Made by a program: the position numbers and the translations under genes
In this document: positions 27,283-35,875 of the stretch, piece after piece
Numbering within the stretch: position 1 is the first letter of the stretch
How the letters are laid out: every line of letters starts with the position of its first letter
Origin: CAXTTV01 sp964247295
GTDB lineage: Bacteria > Chloroflexota > Ktedonobacteria > Ktedonobacterales > Ktedonobacteraceae
Direction of reading: 5' to 3'
Length of the DNA stretch: 64,000 bases
NCBI GenBank assembly: GCA_964247295.1
Contig: CAXTTV010000002.1
Location: forward strand, 9,505-73,504
The notes under the pieces: generated by a model
Databases searched by the model: none
Told to the model about the DNA's origin: nothing
Seen by the model: only the letters and a program-made list of their open reading frames with translations

Positions 27283-29532
27283 ATGAGTCTTGAACCATCC
27301 GATCAGCGACCATCTCTCGCGGAACGGTTTGTATCCCTGGGTCGTGTTGGTACAGCCTTAATGCGAGAATTAGACGAGGGTCGCCTCTTACACGAGATCG
27401 CAGAAACCACTTGCCGTCTCACCGGCGCGCAGTTCGCGGCATTTAGCTTGCGACCCACCGATGAGTCGGGGCAGCTTGTGCCTTCCGAAGGCAACCTCTT
27501 TCATCTGGCCGTCGTCGTGGGAGTTACAGAGGAGCAAGAAGCTTTATTTCGCCAGATGCCTCTTGGTGGAGAAGGTTTGCTCGCGCCAATATTTCGTCAT
27601 GGTGTTTCTGTTCTCGTTCCAGATATACTGACGCACGTCGCCTCTTCGCAAAGTTTGTCAGAGCGTGAAGTACGAAACAAAGCCAGAGAAGCCGCCCTTG
27701 CCTACACACATGGGCAACTTTCTGCCGACGGGCTTCGCTCTGTCGGTCTGCCTCATGGTCATCCTGAGTTCCGGAGTTTTCTAGGAGCTCCGCTGCTCGA
27801 TTCAGAAAAACAGGTGCGTGGTGGGCTGCTTTTAGGGCATTCAAAGCCTGATCACTTTACCTCTGAGGATGAGGTTGTACTTGTGGGTCTTGCTGCTCAG
27901 GCGGCGGTTGCGCTTGAAAATGCCCGACTTTATCGATCCATACAGATGCGCGCCCAGGAGATGAATGCAATTTTTGAAGGCATTACTGAAGGAGTGACAC
28001 TTGTCGATCGTAAAGGCCAGATTCTTCGCGAGAATGTGATTGCTCACCAGATACGTGAGCAACTTCAAGGACAGAAAGATGGCGAACGAAAGCTTGAAGC
28101 GCTTTTGTATGAACCGGCGCGATTAGCCTTACAGGATGGGCCCGCGCGGGATCATTCAGTGATCATCAATGATGAACATGGGAATACAAGAGAGTATCTT
28201 GTGACTGCCTCACGACTCCTCCAGACACTATCATCTTCCGATCTATCACAGGAAAAGGAAGAAAGTGGAGATCGCAAAGATCCCATTATATCCGGGGTAG
28301 TCATCGTCTGGCACGACGTAACCGAACGTCGTATTCGTGAGGCTGAGTATCGTGCTCATCGAGAGGCGGAGAAACGCCTGGCCTTACTCCAATTGATTCT
28401 TGACGCCTTACCAGGTAGCGTCTATCTTGTTAGAGGCAAGGATGCTCGCCTTGTACTCGCCAATCGGGCCGCGAAATCGGTCTGGGGAGCAGAGTGGGCC
28501 CAGGGCCAGACATTCACGGATTTTCGGGAGCGAAACGGCATACAGATCTTTGGAGTCGATGGCCGTCTCCATCCTTCTTCACAACTGGCAACGATGCGAG
28601 CACTCGAGGGGGTATCTGTGTATCAGCACCAGGAGACCATTCGGCACCCGGATGGCACAAGTATTCCTGTGCTGGTAAACGCAATTGCTCTCAAGGCGCA
28701 TGAGCTTTATAACTCTGCATCGGATACTCTGGATGCTCTTGTAGGGAGTTCGGAACCAATCGCCATTGTCATTCATCAGGACGTAACAGCGCTTAAAGAG
28801 GCAGAGCAGCTCAAAGACGAGTTTATCGGTATCGCAGCGCATGAATTACGCACCCCTCTGACAATCCTGAAAGGCTTCGCACAGACTTTGATTGTGCAGA
28901 CAGCACGAGGCAAGGGACCTGAACTCGCCGATTGGCAGGTAGAATCGCTTCAGGACATTGATCAGGCAACCACTCGTATGGTTGAGTTAACAGAAGATCT
29001 CCTGGATGTGACGCGATTGCAGGCTGGCAGACTTGATTTACATATTGAGCCGGCAGATCTCGTCTCACTGGTGCAGCGTCTTGTCAGTCGTTTGCAATTG
29101 ACCACAGCACGGCACCGTCTGGTTATCCAGAGCGTCCCGACCCATCTGGTAGTGAATGCAGATCCCCGGCGTATGGAACAGATACTCAGCAATCTTCTGA
29201 GTAATGCCATCAAGTATAGTCTTGATAGTGGTGTTATTCAGATCCATGTTTATCAGGATGAGCATGCTCATATGGCCGTTGTAAGCATTCAAGATCCAGG
29301 TATTGGCATTCCCAAAAGCCAGCAGGCGCGCATCTTCGGTCGCTTCGCTCGCGCGGAAAATGCGCAGACCTATGGTATTGGTGGAACAGGGCTCGGTCTC
29401 TACCTTTCTCGTGAGTTGATAGAGCGATTGAGAGGACGCATCTGGTTTGAGTCGAGCGAAGGGGAAGGCTCAACTTTCTTTATAGCTTTGCCTTTGTTTC
29501 CCGATGAATCTACCGCTGATCAGGAAATCTAA
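27283..29532 (+). CDS. GAF-PAS sensor histidine kinase
   Basis: A cytoplasmic kinase of about 749 aa. A GAF domain (about residues 25-215: RVGTALMRELDEGRLLHEIAET..., SFLGAPLLDSEKQVRGGLLLGH..., AQAAVALENARLYRSIQMRA) is followed by two PAS-like regions (about 230-370 and 375-500). HisKA follows (IGIAAHELRTPLTILKGFAQ), then HATPase with LLSNAIKYS, QDPGIGIP and GTGLGLYLSREL. No membrane segment is seen, so it senses a cytoplasmic ligand, redox state or light through GAF/PAS. I prefer ATG 27283 (MSLEPSDQ) with GAGAGAGA upstream over a GTG at 27196. It is divergent from the short kinase/regulator pair, which may be its partner. Confidence 0.9.
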   Translation: MSLEPSDQRPSLAERFVSLGRVGTALMRELDEGRLLHEIAETTCRLTGAQFAAFSLRPTDESGQLVPSEGNLFHLAVVVGVTEEQEALFRQMPLGGEGLLAPIFRHGVSVLVPDILTHVASSQSLSEREVRNKAREAALAYTHGQLSADGLRSVGLPHGHPEFRSFLGAPLLDSEKQVRGGLLLGHSKPDHFTSEDEVVLVGLAAQAAVALENARLYRSIQMRAQEMNAIFEGITEGVTLVDRKGQILRENVIAHQIREQLQGQKDGERKLEALLYEPARLALQDGPARDHSVIINDEHGNTREYLVTASRLLQTLSSSDLSQEKEESGDRKDPIISGVVIVWHDVTERRIREAEYRAHREAEKRLALLQLILDALPGSVYLVRGKDARLVLANRAAKSVWGAEWAQGQTFTDFRERNGIQIFGVDGRLHPSSQLATMRALEGVSVYQHQETIRHPDGTSIPVLVNAIALKAHELYNSASDTLDALVGSSEPIAIVIHQDVTALKEAEQLKDEFIGIAAHELRTPLTILKGFAQTLIVQTARGKGPELADWQVESLQDIDQATTRMVELTEDLLDVTRLQAGRLDLHIEPADLVSLVQRLVSRLQLTTARHRLVIQSVPTHLVVNADPRRMEQILSNLLSNAIKYSLDSGVIQIHVYQDEHAHMAVVSIQDPGIGIPKSQQARIFGRFARAENAQTYGIGGTGLGLYLSRELIERLRGRIWFESSEGEGSTFFIALPLFPDESTADQEI

Positions 29533-29663
29533 GAGACCTATGAACGCTTTATGATGTTGGGAGATACGTTGAATTCATTTAGGTATACTTCCCATGATTT
29601 ATAGTATCTTAATCCTTTGCGATCATGAGTTGCTAATGTTATCACATTACAGCGTAAAGAGAG

Positions 29664-29693
29664 CCTACCTGTTTCCAGGGACAGGTAGGTTTT
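29664..29693 (+). terminator. Terminator after the GAF-PAS kinase gene
   Basis: A 9-bp stem (CCTACCTGT/ACAGGTAGG) with an 8-nt loop, then TTTT. Confidence 0.7.
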
Positions 29694-29706
29694 CCGCCTA
29701 AAACAT

Positions 29707-29830
29707 TATTGCTTACTGTACTGGACAAGCTGGACCAGCCCACCCATCTCGTCGCCCGACTGACCAGGGTTCATCAAGTGCGACAGGATATGGCAGTGGA
29801 AGGGGCAGATACTTCCGTGATCTTGCGGTA
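29707..29830 (-). pseudogene. C-terminal remnant of a multicopper oxidase
   Basis: About 40 codons on the minus strand end at TAA 29707. They contain CPFHCHILSHLMNPGQSGDEMGG, the unmistakable C-terminal copper motif HCHxxxH...M of multicopper oxidases. Nothing else of the enzyme (usually several hundred residues) is present: the DNA upstream belongs to the universal stress protein gene, whose stop lies at the junction. It is therefore a deletion remnant. It was missed by simple ORF finding because it has no start codon. Confidence 0.8.
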
Positions 29831-29833
29831 TCG

Positions 29834-30847
29834 TTAGACTGTCTGCGCTTCCTTGCTCTTGCTATCCTCAGCGACAGGTAGTTGCATAGCCTGAGGCCGG
29901 ACAATGAACAGTGGGAGCCTGGACGCATCAAGGACATTCTCCGTGACGCTACCCATAATCCAGCGGTTGAAACCGTCGCGACCGTGGGTTGCCATAGTCA
30001 TTAGATCGTACTCTTCTGCCTTCGCATGATTATCAGAAGACGGCGTAACCTGGAGAAGCTCTCCCGCCACATCTTGACTCTCTTTTACTTCCCAGGTGAC
30101 TTGCATGTCCAGTTGCGCGCCCAATGTTTTGGTGAAGGTATCCGCGACCGATTGCATATAGCTTTTTGCATCGGCGAGAGCTTCGGCTTGCAGATTCAGA
30201 TCTAAACTATAGTCCTGATAGACGAGGTTATCCTGAAGAATGGGCGATTTGAGCACCTGGACCAGATGAATTCTGGCCTGAGATTGCGGAGGTGTAAGGG
30301 AAGACAGCAGATGCGCAGTTGGTGAGATAGATGCCTCGGCGAAAGCAGATCCATCCAGGGCAATAATGCCACTTAGAGGATGGTTCTGGGAGGGGTCAGA
30401 CCCTGTAAACTGCTGGCCATGTTCATATAAAACGAGAACCGGAGCCGAGCTCTGGCGCACCACTTTTCGTGCGACACTCCCAAGCGCCCACCGTTTGAAC
30501 CCTGTATAGCCATGGCTACAGATCACAATCAGATCCGCATGACTATCGTGAGCGACGTTCAGAATCGTTTGGGCAACAACGCCCGGAAGAGCTTCCTTAA
30601 AAACATGAAGATTGGTCAGATGATGCCGTTTGATTGCCCCATCCAGGTATTCTTTGGCGCGAGCGATTTCGTTCTCTATCGTATAGATCGGGGCATTCGC
30701 GAGATACGGCGCGTATTCTGCCTGGAAACTTGTAGCATAGACGAGCGTCAGCGCTCCTCCCGTCGCATGGGCGATCCGAGCCGCGACAGGAAGTGCGCGT
30801 TCGGCCCGTGTCGAGCCATCCAGGGGAACAAGAATTCTCTTGAACAT
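29834..30847 (-). CDS. Tandem-domain universal stress protein (UspA family)
   Basis: A 337-aa protein with two UspA domains. The first (1-145) begins FKRILVPLDGSTRAERALPVA and has the nucleotide loop GSVARKVVRQSSAPVLVL. The second (about 165-320) begins GIIALDGSAFAEASI and has GSVTENVLDASRLPLFIV. Both keep the Gly-rich ATP-binding pattern, so nucleotide binding is likely. The family helps survival under starvation or redox stress. Start ATG 30847, preceded by a purine-rich AGAAAGGA stretch. It stands alone, with a multicopper-oxidase remnant abutting its 3' end. Confidence 0.93.
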   Translation of the reverse strand: MFKRILVPLDGSTRAERALPVAARIAHATGGALTLVYATSFQAEYAPYLANAPIYTIENEIARAKEYLDGAIKRHHLTNLHVFKEALPGVVAQTILNVAHDSHADLIVICSHGYTGFKRWALGSVARKVVRQSSAPVLVLYEHGQQFTGSDPSQNHPLSGIIALDGSAFAEASISPTAHLLSSLTPPQSQARIHLVQVLKSPILQDNLVYQDYSLDLNLQAEALADAKSYMQSVADTFTKTLGAQLDMQVTWEVKESQDVAGELLQVTPSSDNHAKAEEYDLMTMATHGRDGFNRWIMGSVTENVLDASRLPLFIVRPQAMQLPVAEDSKSKEAQTV

Positions 30848-31285
30848 TGTGTGATCCTTTCTGGGTATTCTCCTATACTCCCTTCACCATCCGCTTTTTC
30901 ATAAGAGCACCTGGGAGGATCTGAGTAGGGAGAGGATTTCTCTTTAATCAAGTGGAGTATAGAAGAGCAGTATCACAAACGTCTTACAGGCCCATGTGTT
31001 TCCCTCACAAAACGGTCACAGTGCTCTCTTCTTTTGCGATCACACAAACAATTTTTCTGGTCAAGATGCTTGTGAGCATTCTTTTTTATATCTGTGACCA
31101 GTTCGTGAGAAGCGCGTGCTTTATTGTGAGAAGCGCGTGATTTCTTCCAGGTATTCTTCAGGTGTGAAGAGAAAATGAGCTGGCGTGAGACGCAAAAGAA
31201 GAACAGCGGCCCAGGCTTCGCGACTCATCACCAATATTCAATAGGAATTGTCAATTATCAAAGAACAGAATGGAGATCATAAATC
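30848..31285. other. Intergenic region between divergent usp and DoxX genes
   Basis: 438 bp with no gene recognised. It contains the direct-repeat pair listed at 31105-31139 and an AT-rich stretch near 31050-31095. Short ORFs here have no coding character. Confidence 0.5.
31105..31139. promoter_or_regulatory. 14-bp direct repeats, 21 bp apart, upstream of the DoxX gene
   Basis: GTGAGAAGCGCGTG occurs at 31105-31118 and 31126-31139, identical and in the same orientation, with a 21-bp period (two helical turns). They lie about 150 bp upstream of the DoxX start. Likely a binding site for a dimeric regulator; which one is unknown. Confidence 0.45.
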
Positions 31286-31930
31286 ATGCGTGCATTGCAA
31301 TCTATTCAGCCTCGAACGGCTATCCAGATCCCTGAACCTCCGATCGCACGCTTCCTGTTTGCAGATACTCGGATGGCCTGGTTCTGGTTACTGGTTCGGT
31401 TATATGTTGGGTATGAGTGGCTGGTATCTGGCTGGGAGAAGTTGACCGGACACTCAATTGCCATTGGCAAGTTTGGAGACCCGATTAAGGGTGGAGCCTG
31501 GGTCTTTAGTGGCCACGATGGTGTAGCAATCAAGGGATTTGTTACTGTGGCTCTGGCTCAAGTTAGTGGGCCGCATCCGGCTGTCCAGGGCTGGTATGCC
31601 GCTTTCCTACAAAACTTTGTGCTTCCCAATGCTGGCGTTTTTGCCTATCTTGTCACTTTTGGAGAGATCCTGATCGGCCTGGGTCTGATCTTCGGATTTT
31701 TGACAGGGATTGCCTCTTTCTTTGGCGTCTTTATGAACCTCAACTACCTGTTAGCTGGCACGATCAGCATTAATCCAGTGCTTGGTGCTCTGGCACTTTT
31801 ACTGGTTCTGGCCTGGAGAATCGGTGGGTATTATGGAATTGATCGGTACCTGCTGCCGCTCTTAGGAACACCATGGACTGGATCGCTAGCCATAAAGAGA
31901 AAAGATGAGGCGACACCGGCTCTTAACTAG
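31286..31930 (+). CDS. DoxX-family membrane protein
   Basis: A 214-aa integral membrane protein with four hydrophobic segments (about 28-48, 108-135, 140-160, 165-185) and the DoxX pattern WFWLLVRLYVGYEWLVSGWEKL, then FGEILIGLGLIFGFLTGIASFFG and FMNLNYLLAGTISINP. Relatives include the small subunit of thiosulfate:quinone oxidoreductase and redox-stress proteins. The extra loop with WVFSGHDGVAIKGFV is common in this subgroup. A quinone-linked redox role is plausible but unproven. It is monocistronic, with a strong terminator directly after it. Confidence 0.9.
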   Translation: MRALQSIQPRTAIQIPEPPIARFLFADTRMAWFWLLVRLYVGYEWLVSGWEKLTGHSIAIGKFGDPIKGGAWVFSGHDGVAIKGFVTVALAQVSGPHPAVQGWYAAFLQNFVLPNAGVFAYLVTFGEILIGLGLIFGFLTGIASFFGVFMNLNYLLAGTISINPVLGALALLLVLAWRIGGYYGIDRYLLPLLGTPWTGSLAIKRKDEATPALN

Positions 31931-31956
31931 GATCATCTGGTACGTCCCTCATCTCA

Positions 31957-32004
31957 GAGGCTCTAAAATCTCTTATCTTTAGGAGATTTTAGAGCCTCTT
32001 TTTT
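31957..32004 (+). terminator. Strong rho-independent terminator after the DoxX gene
   Basis: A perfect 16-bp stem (GAGGCTCTAAAATCTC and its complement) with a 10-nt loop, followed by six T. Confidence 0.92.
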
Positions 32005-32119
32005 CTACTGGACGCATTGTGATCTGGATGGGAGGATGGATAAAAAGCCTGTGATGTGATTGTGATACCTGGACTTTATGCTTTTGGAAAGAGGGATGCT
32101 AGCGGAAAGGATTTACATC

Positions 32120-33154
32120 ATGACATTTGACGGTGCCCAGGCATATGAGATGCTGTACACGCATTTTCAAGATCGTATAAAGGTTCAAGAGCCTATGGCT
32201 TTACATAGCTCCTTTGGAGTCGGCGGCCCGGCTGATCTCTATATCGTGCTCCAAACACGCGAGGAACTTAAGGAACTGGTCAGCATCTGTACCCGTGAGC
32301 GGTGGCCGTTACTCATCGTCGGCGCGGGGTCCAATATCCTCTTCGCGGATGCCGGAGTGCGCGGTATAGTTGCCAGCATAGTCTTAACACAGTATCGTAT
32401 TGAAGATCAGCACGATGGCACCGCTCTCATCATTGCCGAGGCAGGTGTTCATTGGTCCCAACTTGTTCCAGATCTTGTTGCGCGAGGCTGGGGGGGATTG
32501 GAATTTGCAGCGGGCATCCCAGGGACTGTCGGGGCTGGTGCCGTTAGCAACGTAGGTGCTCACAAGCAGGAACTGGAGCAGGTTCTGGAATGGATCGACG
32601 TACTGGATGCACGCGGCTGCAACAACATAGAGGAGGATTCTGTGTTTCCCGTTCTTGTTGAGAGCCGTAGCCCTGTTGAAAGCCTGGATCTTCGCTACCG
32701 GCACAGCCGTTTTCGCGAGAACCGTCTCACTCATATAGATGAGCATGGACAGATAATTCGTCCTCCTCGTGGTTTGATAGAGCCGGCAGAGCTGATCGTC
32801 GCTTTGGGAATGCGTCTTCAGCAGTGGAAGCCAGAAGCGGGAGATCAGATGCTGAAGCAACAGCAGCAGCAGCGGAAGAGTGATGATCCAGCCTCTCGAC
32901 ATATGGGGAGCATCTTCAAAGATCCGCCGGAGGCAACAGTGCGAGCCTTAATCGAGCAGGTAGGATTGGCGGGACTGGTACATGGGCAGGCGCAGATCGC
33001 CAAACGGAACGCCAATTACATTCTAAACCTGGGAGATGCGAAAGCAGCAGACATTCTTGCATTAATCATCCAGGCGCATCAGAAAGTGCTCGCCGATACT
33101 GGTATCCATCTGGCCTTAAACGTTGAATTATTGGGGGAATGGCAACCCGTTTGA
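32120..33154 (+). CDS. murB: UDP-N-acetylenolpyruvoylglucosamine reductase MurB
   Basis: The flavoenzyme that reduces UDP-GlcNAc-enolpyruvate to UDP-MurNAc in peptidoglycan synthesis. It is about 344 aa with the FAD domain signatures HSSFGVGGPADLY and LLIVGAGSNILFADAGVRGIV, the GIPGTVGAGAVSNVGAH loop, the substrate motif LRYRHSRF, the catalytic Ser in MGSIFKDPP and the C-terminal Glu in LALNVELLGEW. The YRHSRF form places it with longer type I MurBs. ATG 32120 (MTFDGAQ) with AAAGGA upstream seems the best start; in-frame ATGs at 32078 and 32096 are possible. It is not in a cell-wall gene cluster here. Confidence 0.93.
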   Translation: MTFDGAQAYEMLYTHFQDRIKVQEPMALHSSFGVGGPADLYIVLQTREELKELVSICTRERWPLLIVGAGSNILFADAGVRGIVASIVLTQYRIEDQHDGTALIIAEAGVHWSQLVPDLVARGWGGLEFAAGIPGTVGAGAVSNVGAHKQELEQVLEWIDVLDARGCNNIEEDSVFPVLVESRSPVESLDLRYRHSRFRENRLTHIDEHGQIIRPPRGLIEPAELIVALGMRLQQWKPEAGDQMLKQQQQQRKSDDPASRHMGSIFKDPPEATVRALIEQVGLAGLVHGQAQIAKRNANYILNLGDAKAADILALIIQAHQKVLADTGIHLALNVELLGEWQPV

Positions 33155-33185
33155 CAGAGACATTATCTGAAAAGGAGATGCTTTT

Positions 33186-33331
33186 ATGTTTACACTATCT
33201 CAACAAAATGCACGGCATGAAGCCGGGAAAATCAAGGAAATCTTGCTCTGGGTAGCGTGGAAATGCAATTGAAGCGTCTATCAGAGCAGGTTGCACGTGA
33301 GGCGCGGGAAAGAAAAGAACATTCTGAGTGA
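33186..33331 (+). pseudogene. Small helical protein gene with a one-base frameshift
   Basis: ATG 33186 with a good AGGAG site opens MFTLSQQNARHEAGKIKEILLW and then stops at 33270. In the next frame the protein character continues GSVEMQLKRLSEQVAREARERKEHSE to TGA 33331. One missing G in the run CTCTGGG restores a 48-aa, strongly helical, charged protein. No family is recognised. Either it is a real recent mutation or a homopolymer sequencing error. Confidence 0.5.
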
Positions 33332-33362
33332 CATCATTTTTATTGGAAAGGTGGCTATCGGT

Positions 33363-33615
33363 ATGAGTGTTTCCAAAAGCGCCCTCTGGTTATCTGTACT
33401 TATGGCCTTCTTTGTACTGATCGCGAGTAGTGCAGGTCTTTTCCTTGAACGTGTTTATCCTTTCCTGGCGTTTACAGGCATATGGACAAGATACAGCCAA
33501 TCTGGTCGCGATCGCCGTACTTTTCTGTAGCTGTTACTGTATCAGCAGTATGCATGGAGATCAAACCTTTCTCTATATAGCAAAACCTGTATGTCTCTCC
33601 CTGGGTCTATGTTGA
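33363..33615 (+). pseudogene. Frameshifted membrane-protein fragment
   Basis: ATG 33363 opens SKSALWLSVLMAFFVLIASSAGLFLERVY, a membrane segment. From about 33450 the sensible reading moves to another frame (SWRLQAYGQDTANLVAIAVLFCSCY...) and stops near 33615. The order, an N-terminal membrane helix ending SAGLFL, then a GQDxxxLVxAxxLL segment, recalls a common uncharacterised polytopic membrane protein of about 180-200 aa. The C-terminal membrane segments are not found, so this is a decayed copy. Confidence 0.5.
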
Positions 33616-33903
33616 TATGAACCCCGAGCGTGCGATCTCCTGACGTTTGGGTCTAGGAATGGGCGAGTCTATGCCAACGTGGACCCTACTGAAATTACCG
33701 ACGTTGATTATGACATTTCATTACAATATAGTCGAATCATGGGACGATCATATCGTCCTCTAAAACGATATAAGATGACATAGAGAAATGTCCTTTATCC
33801 CAAGTATAGTTGTCTTTGTCACGAGGAATGTCTTCGTACAAAGGCCGTACGCTTTGGGAAACACACCGTTTTCCACATTGGAATTAGGAAAGGACAATTT
33901 CAT

Positions 33904-34335
33904 TTGAGAAACTTACTTTATGCAGGAGCATTATTTGTTCTTATCGTTTGCCTTGGATCTACATTTCTTTTCCCAGGAAGTGCATTTGCAAAATCTTTAA
34001 GGTGCCCAACTCCATATTCGAATACGACTACAGTGGAATATGGTTTTACAAGTGCTCATGTGAGTGTAACTGTTTGGCGAGGATGTGATGGCGGATATTA
34101 TGCGAGTGCATACAGTTTTCAAGATAGCAATGGTTTTGCATTCCATGGAACTGTAAAGATTATTAATGCTGGTGCCTCAGATGGACTCAGCACAACTTGT
34201 AACAGAGTGGGTATATGTAATAGCCCAGAACTCTATCCAGGGAGTGGCGATAGCCTCTATGCACAATATTGTAATAACAATGGGGTATTCAATGGTGACA
34301 ACCCTTGTTTTTACACTTCATTCATTACTGTTTAA
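33904..34335 (+). CDS. Secreted cysteine-rich protein of unknown function
   Basis: A 143-aa protein with a clear signal peptide (basic start, hydrophobic 4-22, probable cleavage AFA|KS near residue 29). The mature part of about 114 aa carries several Cys (LRCP, RGCDGG, TTCNR, GICNS, QYCNN, NPCFY), consistent with disulfides in an exported domain, and is rich in Tyr, Asn, Ser and Gly. The start is a TTG with GGAAAGGA upstream. No family is recognised. The gene is more AT-rich than its neighbours and stands alone next to pseudogenes, which may point to recent acquisition. Confidence 0.6.
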   Translation: MRNLLYAGALFVLIVCLGSTFLFPGSAFAKSLRCPTPYSNTTTVEYGFTSAHVSVTVWRGCDGGYYASAYSFQDSNGFAFHGTVKIINAGASDGLSTTCNRVGICNSPELYPGSGDSLYAQYCNNNGVFNGDNPCFYTSFITV

Positions 34336-34629
34336 GTACATGAATATTTTGGAAACTGTTCCAAAATAGAACAGACCATAGATGGATTTGATGGGGCCTT
34401 TGCTGCCGATACGTACAGGAATGTCAGTAGGTGATGCAAGGTTGTTGTGGAAACGGAGGATATCTGATCTTGCATCACCCAGGGGCGTCTGCTGCTGACG
34501 TACAAGGATGTACCGGATACTCTCTCCCTGGCGTATCCCCCACTGACGGAAAGCCAGGGACCACACGCTTCAAAAACTTCCTCATATATCAGGAATAATT
34601 GCAGCAGACCGTGCCAATCTCTACATTTT
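34336..34629. other. Intergenic region with an unidentified minus-strand ORF
   Basis: 294 bp. A minus-strand frame (34318-34566: WSLAFRQWGIRQGESIRYILVRQQ...) looks somewhat protein-like and might be a leftover of a transposase or another gene, but I cannot match it to a family. No terminal repeats were found. Confidence 0.25.
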
Positions 34630-35537
34630 TTATTCTTCCGCCTGATCCCAATGTTCTGGAGAGCGCCACAGACTCGAAAGGATCAGCTCGCGAATGAACA
34701 GCATCTCCTTCGGCAAGCGATCATACAATTTTTCAAACAGTTCTTCGTGTGAGAGGAGTTCCTGCTTCCAGTCGCTGCGGTCAACGGACATCAGCTCGTT
34801 GAACTGCTCACGGGTGAAGTCTGGCAGACCGCGCCAGTCCAGGTCCTCGTAGCGTGGCATCCAGCCGATGGGACTCTCGATGCTCACCGCACGACCATGG
34901 GCTCGCTCGACAATCCATTTCAGGACGCGCATGTTGTCGCCGAAGCCAGGCCATATGAAATTGCCGTTCGCATCACGGCGAAACCAGTTCACGCTGAAGA
35001 TGCGCGGTGGGTTCGGCAACTGTCGCCCGAAGTTGAGCCAATGGTTGAAGTAGTCGGCCATATGGTATCCGATGAACGGCAGCATCGCGAATGGGTCGCG
35101 GCGCACCACGCCGAGCGTACCGGCGGCAGCAGCGGTCATCTCCGATCCCATGGTTGCAGCGGCATACACTCCATAGGCCCAGTTGAAGGATTGATAGACC
35201 AGAGGCACCCCGTCCGCACGCCGACCACCGAAGATGAACGCGGAGATGGGAACTCCTTGTGTATTGCTGGCCGCTGAATCAAGTACGGGACATTGGTCAA
35301 GCGGTGCGGTGAAGCGCGAGTTCGCATGAGCTGCCTTACGTCCACTGTCGGGCGTCCAGTCCAGACCGGTCCAATCGATCAGGTGGGCAGGAGGTGTTTT
35401 TGTCATACCTTCTGTGAGCTGTCGCACCAGTGGACCTGTTCGGGTTTACATAACGCAATCATCTCTTCAACCCAGGCGCGTAATTTGGTATTGGTGACAT
35501 ACGCTGGTATTTGTGTTACAGAGTCGATTGTCTGCAT
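34630..35537 (-). pseudogene. pckG: GTP-dependent PEP carboxykinase with a large internal deletion
   Basis: Both ends of PckG survive. ATG 35537, with a strong GGAGG site, opens 44 codons typical of the N-terminus ([25 protein letters not shown]) and stops at TGA 35403. In another frame the C-terminal 250 residues are intact: [50 protein letters not shown] [35 protein letters not shown]. About 290 central residues, including the nucleotide and PEP sites, are gone. PckG is normally about 600 aa and makes PEP from oxaloacetate. The original promoter side is preserved, so the deletion looks recent. Confidence 0.9.
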
Positions 35538-35875
35538 TATTTCCTCCAATAACTCATATGGGATGACAGCACTTTAAAAGGGAAAAATGTTGTACTTCTT
35601 ACAAAAATTGTCTTTTTCTCTCGCATCTGTTGAAAGGTGGTTACAGGTCTAACCTTGCAATGTAGGCAAACTTTTCTTTCCTACCAGGAGCATAGATCTT
35701 TTGCATCACAGGACAATCTCGGAGAAGAGCATTGCTATCACAGGTACGTCACAATAGAGGGATAAGAGTTTACAGTCCTTATGGAACTTCCATGTTTATG
35801 TTTTTTATGAAATCATTCAACTCTGGTCCACCTGTTATTGGAAGATAATGAGTACAGGTGGACCAGTTTTGTTCT
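35538..35875. other. Intergenic region with an inverted repeat
   Basis: 338 bp between the pckG remnant and the end of the defence-like operon. No gene is seen. The only clear structure is the 13-bp inverted repeat at 35823-35866. Confidence 0.5.
35823..35866. repeat. Perfect 13-bp inverted repeat at the end of the helicase-methylase-ATPase operon
   Basis: CTGGTCCACCTGT and its exact complement with an 18-nt loop, followed by TTTTGTTCTTT on the plus strand. It sits 9 bp past the operon's last stop codon. It may be a terminator (although its T run faces the other direction) or an island boundary. Confidence 0.55.

Noticed and set aside
34318..34566. 82-aa minus-strand ORF as a transposase fragment
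   Set aside because: The sequence is slightly protein-like, but no DDE or helix-turn-helix motif can be seen.
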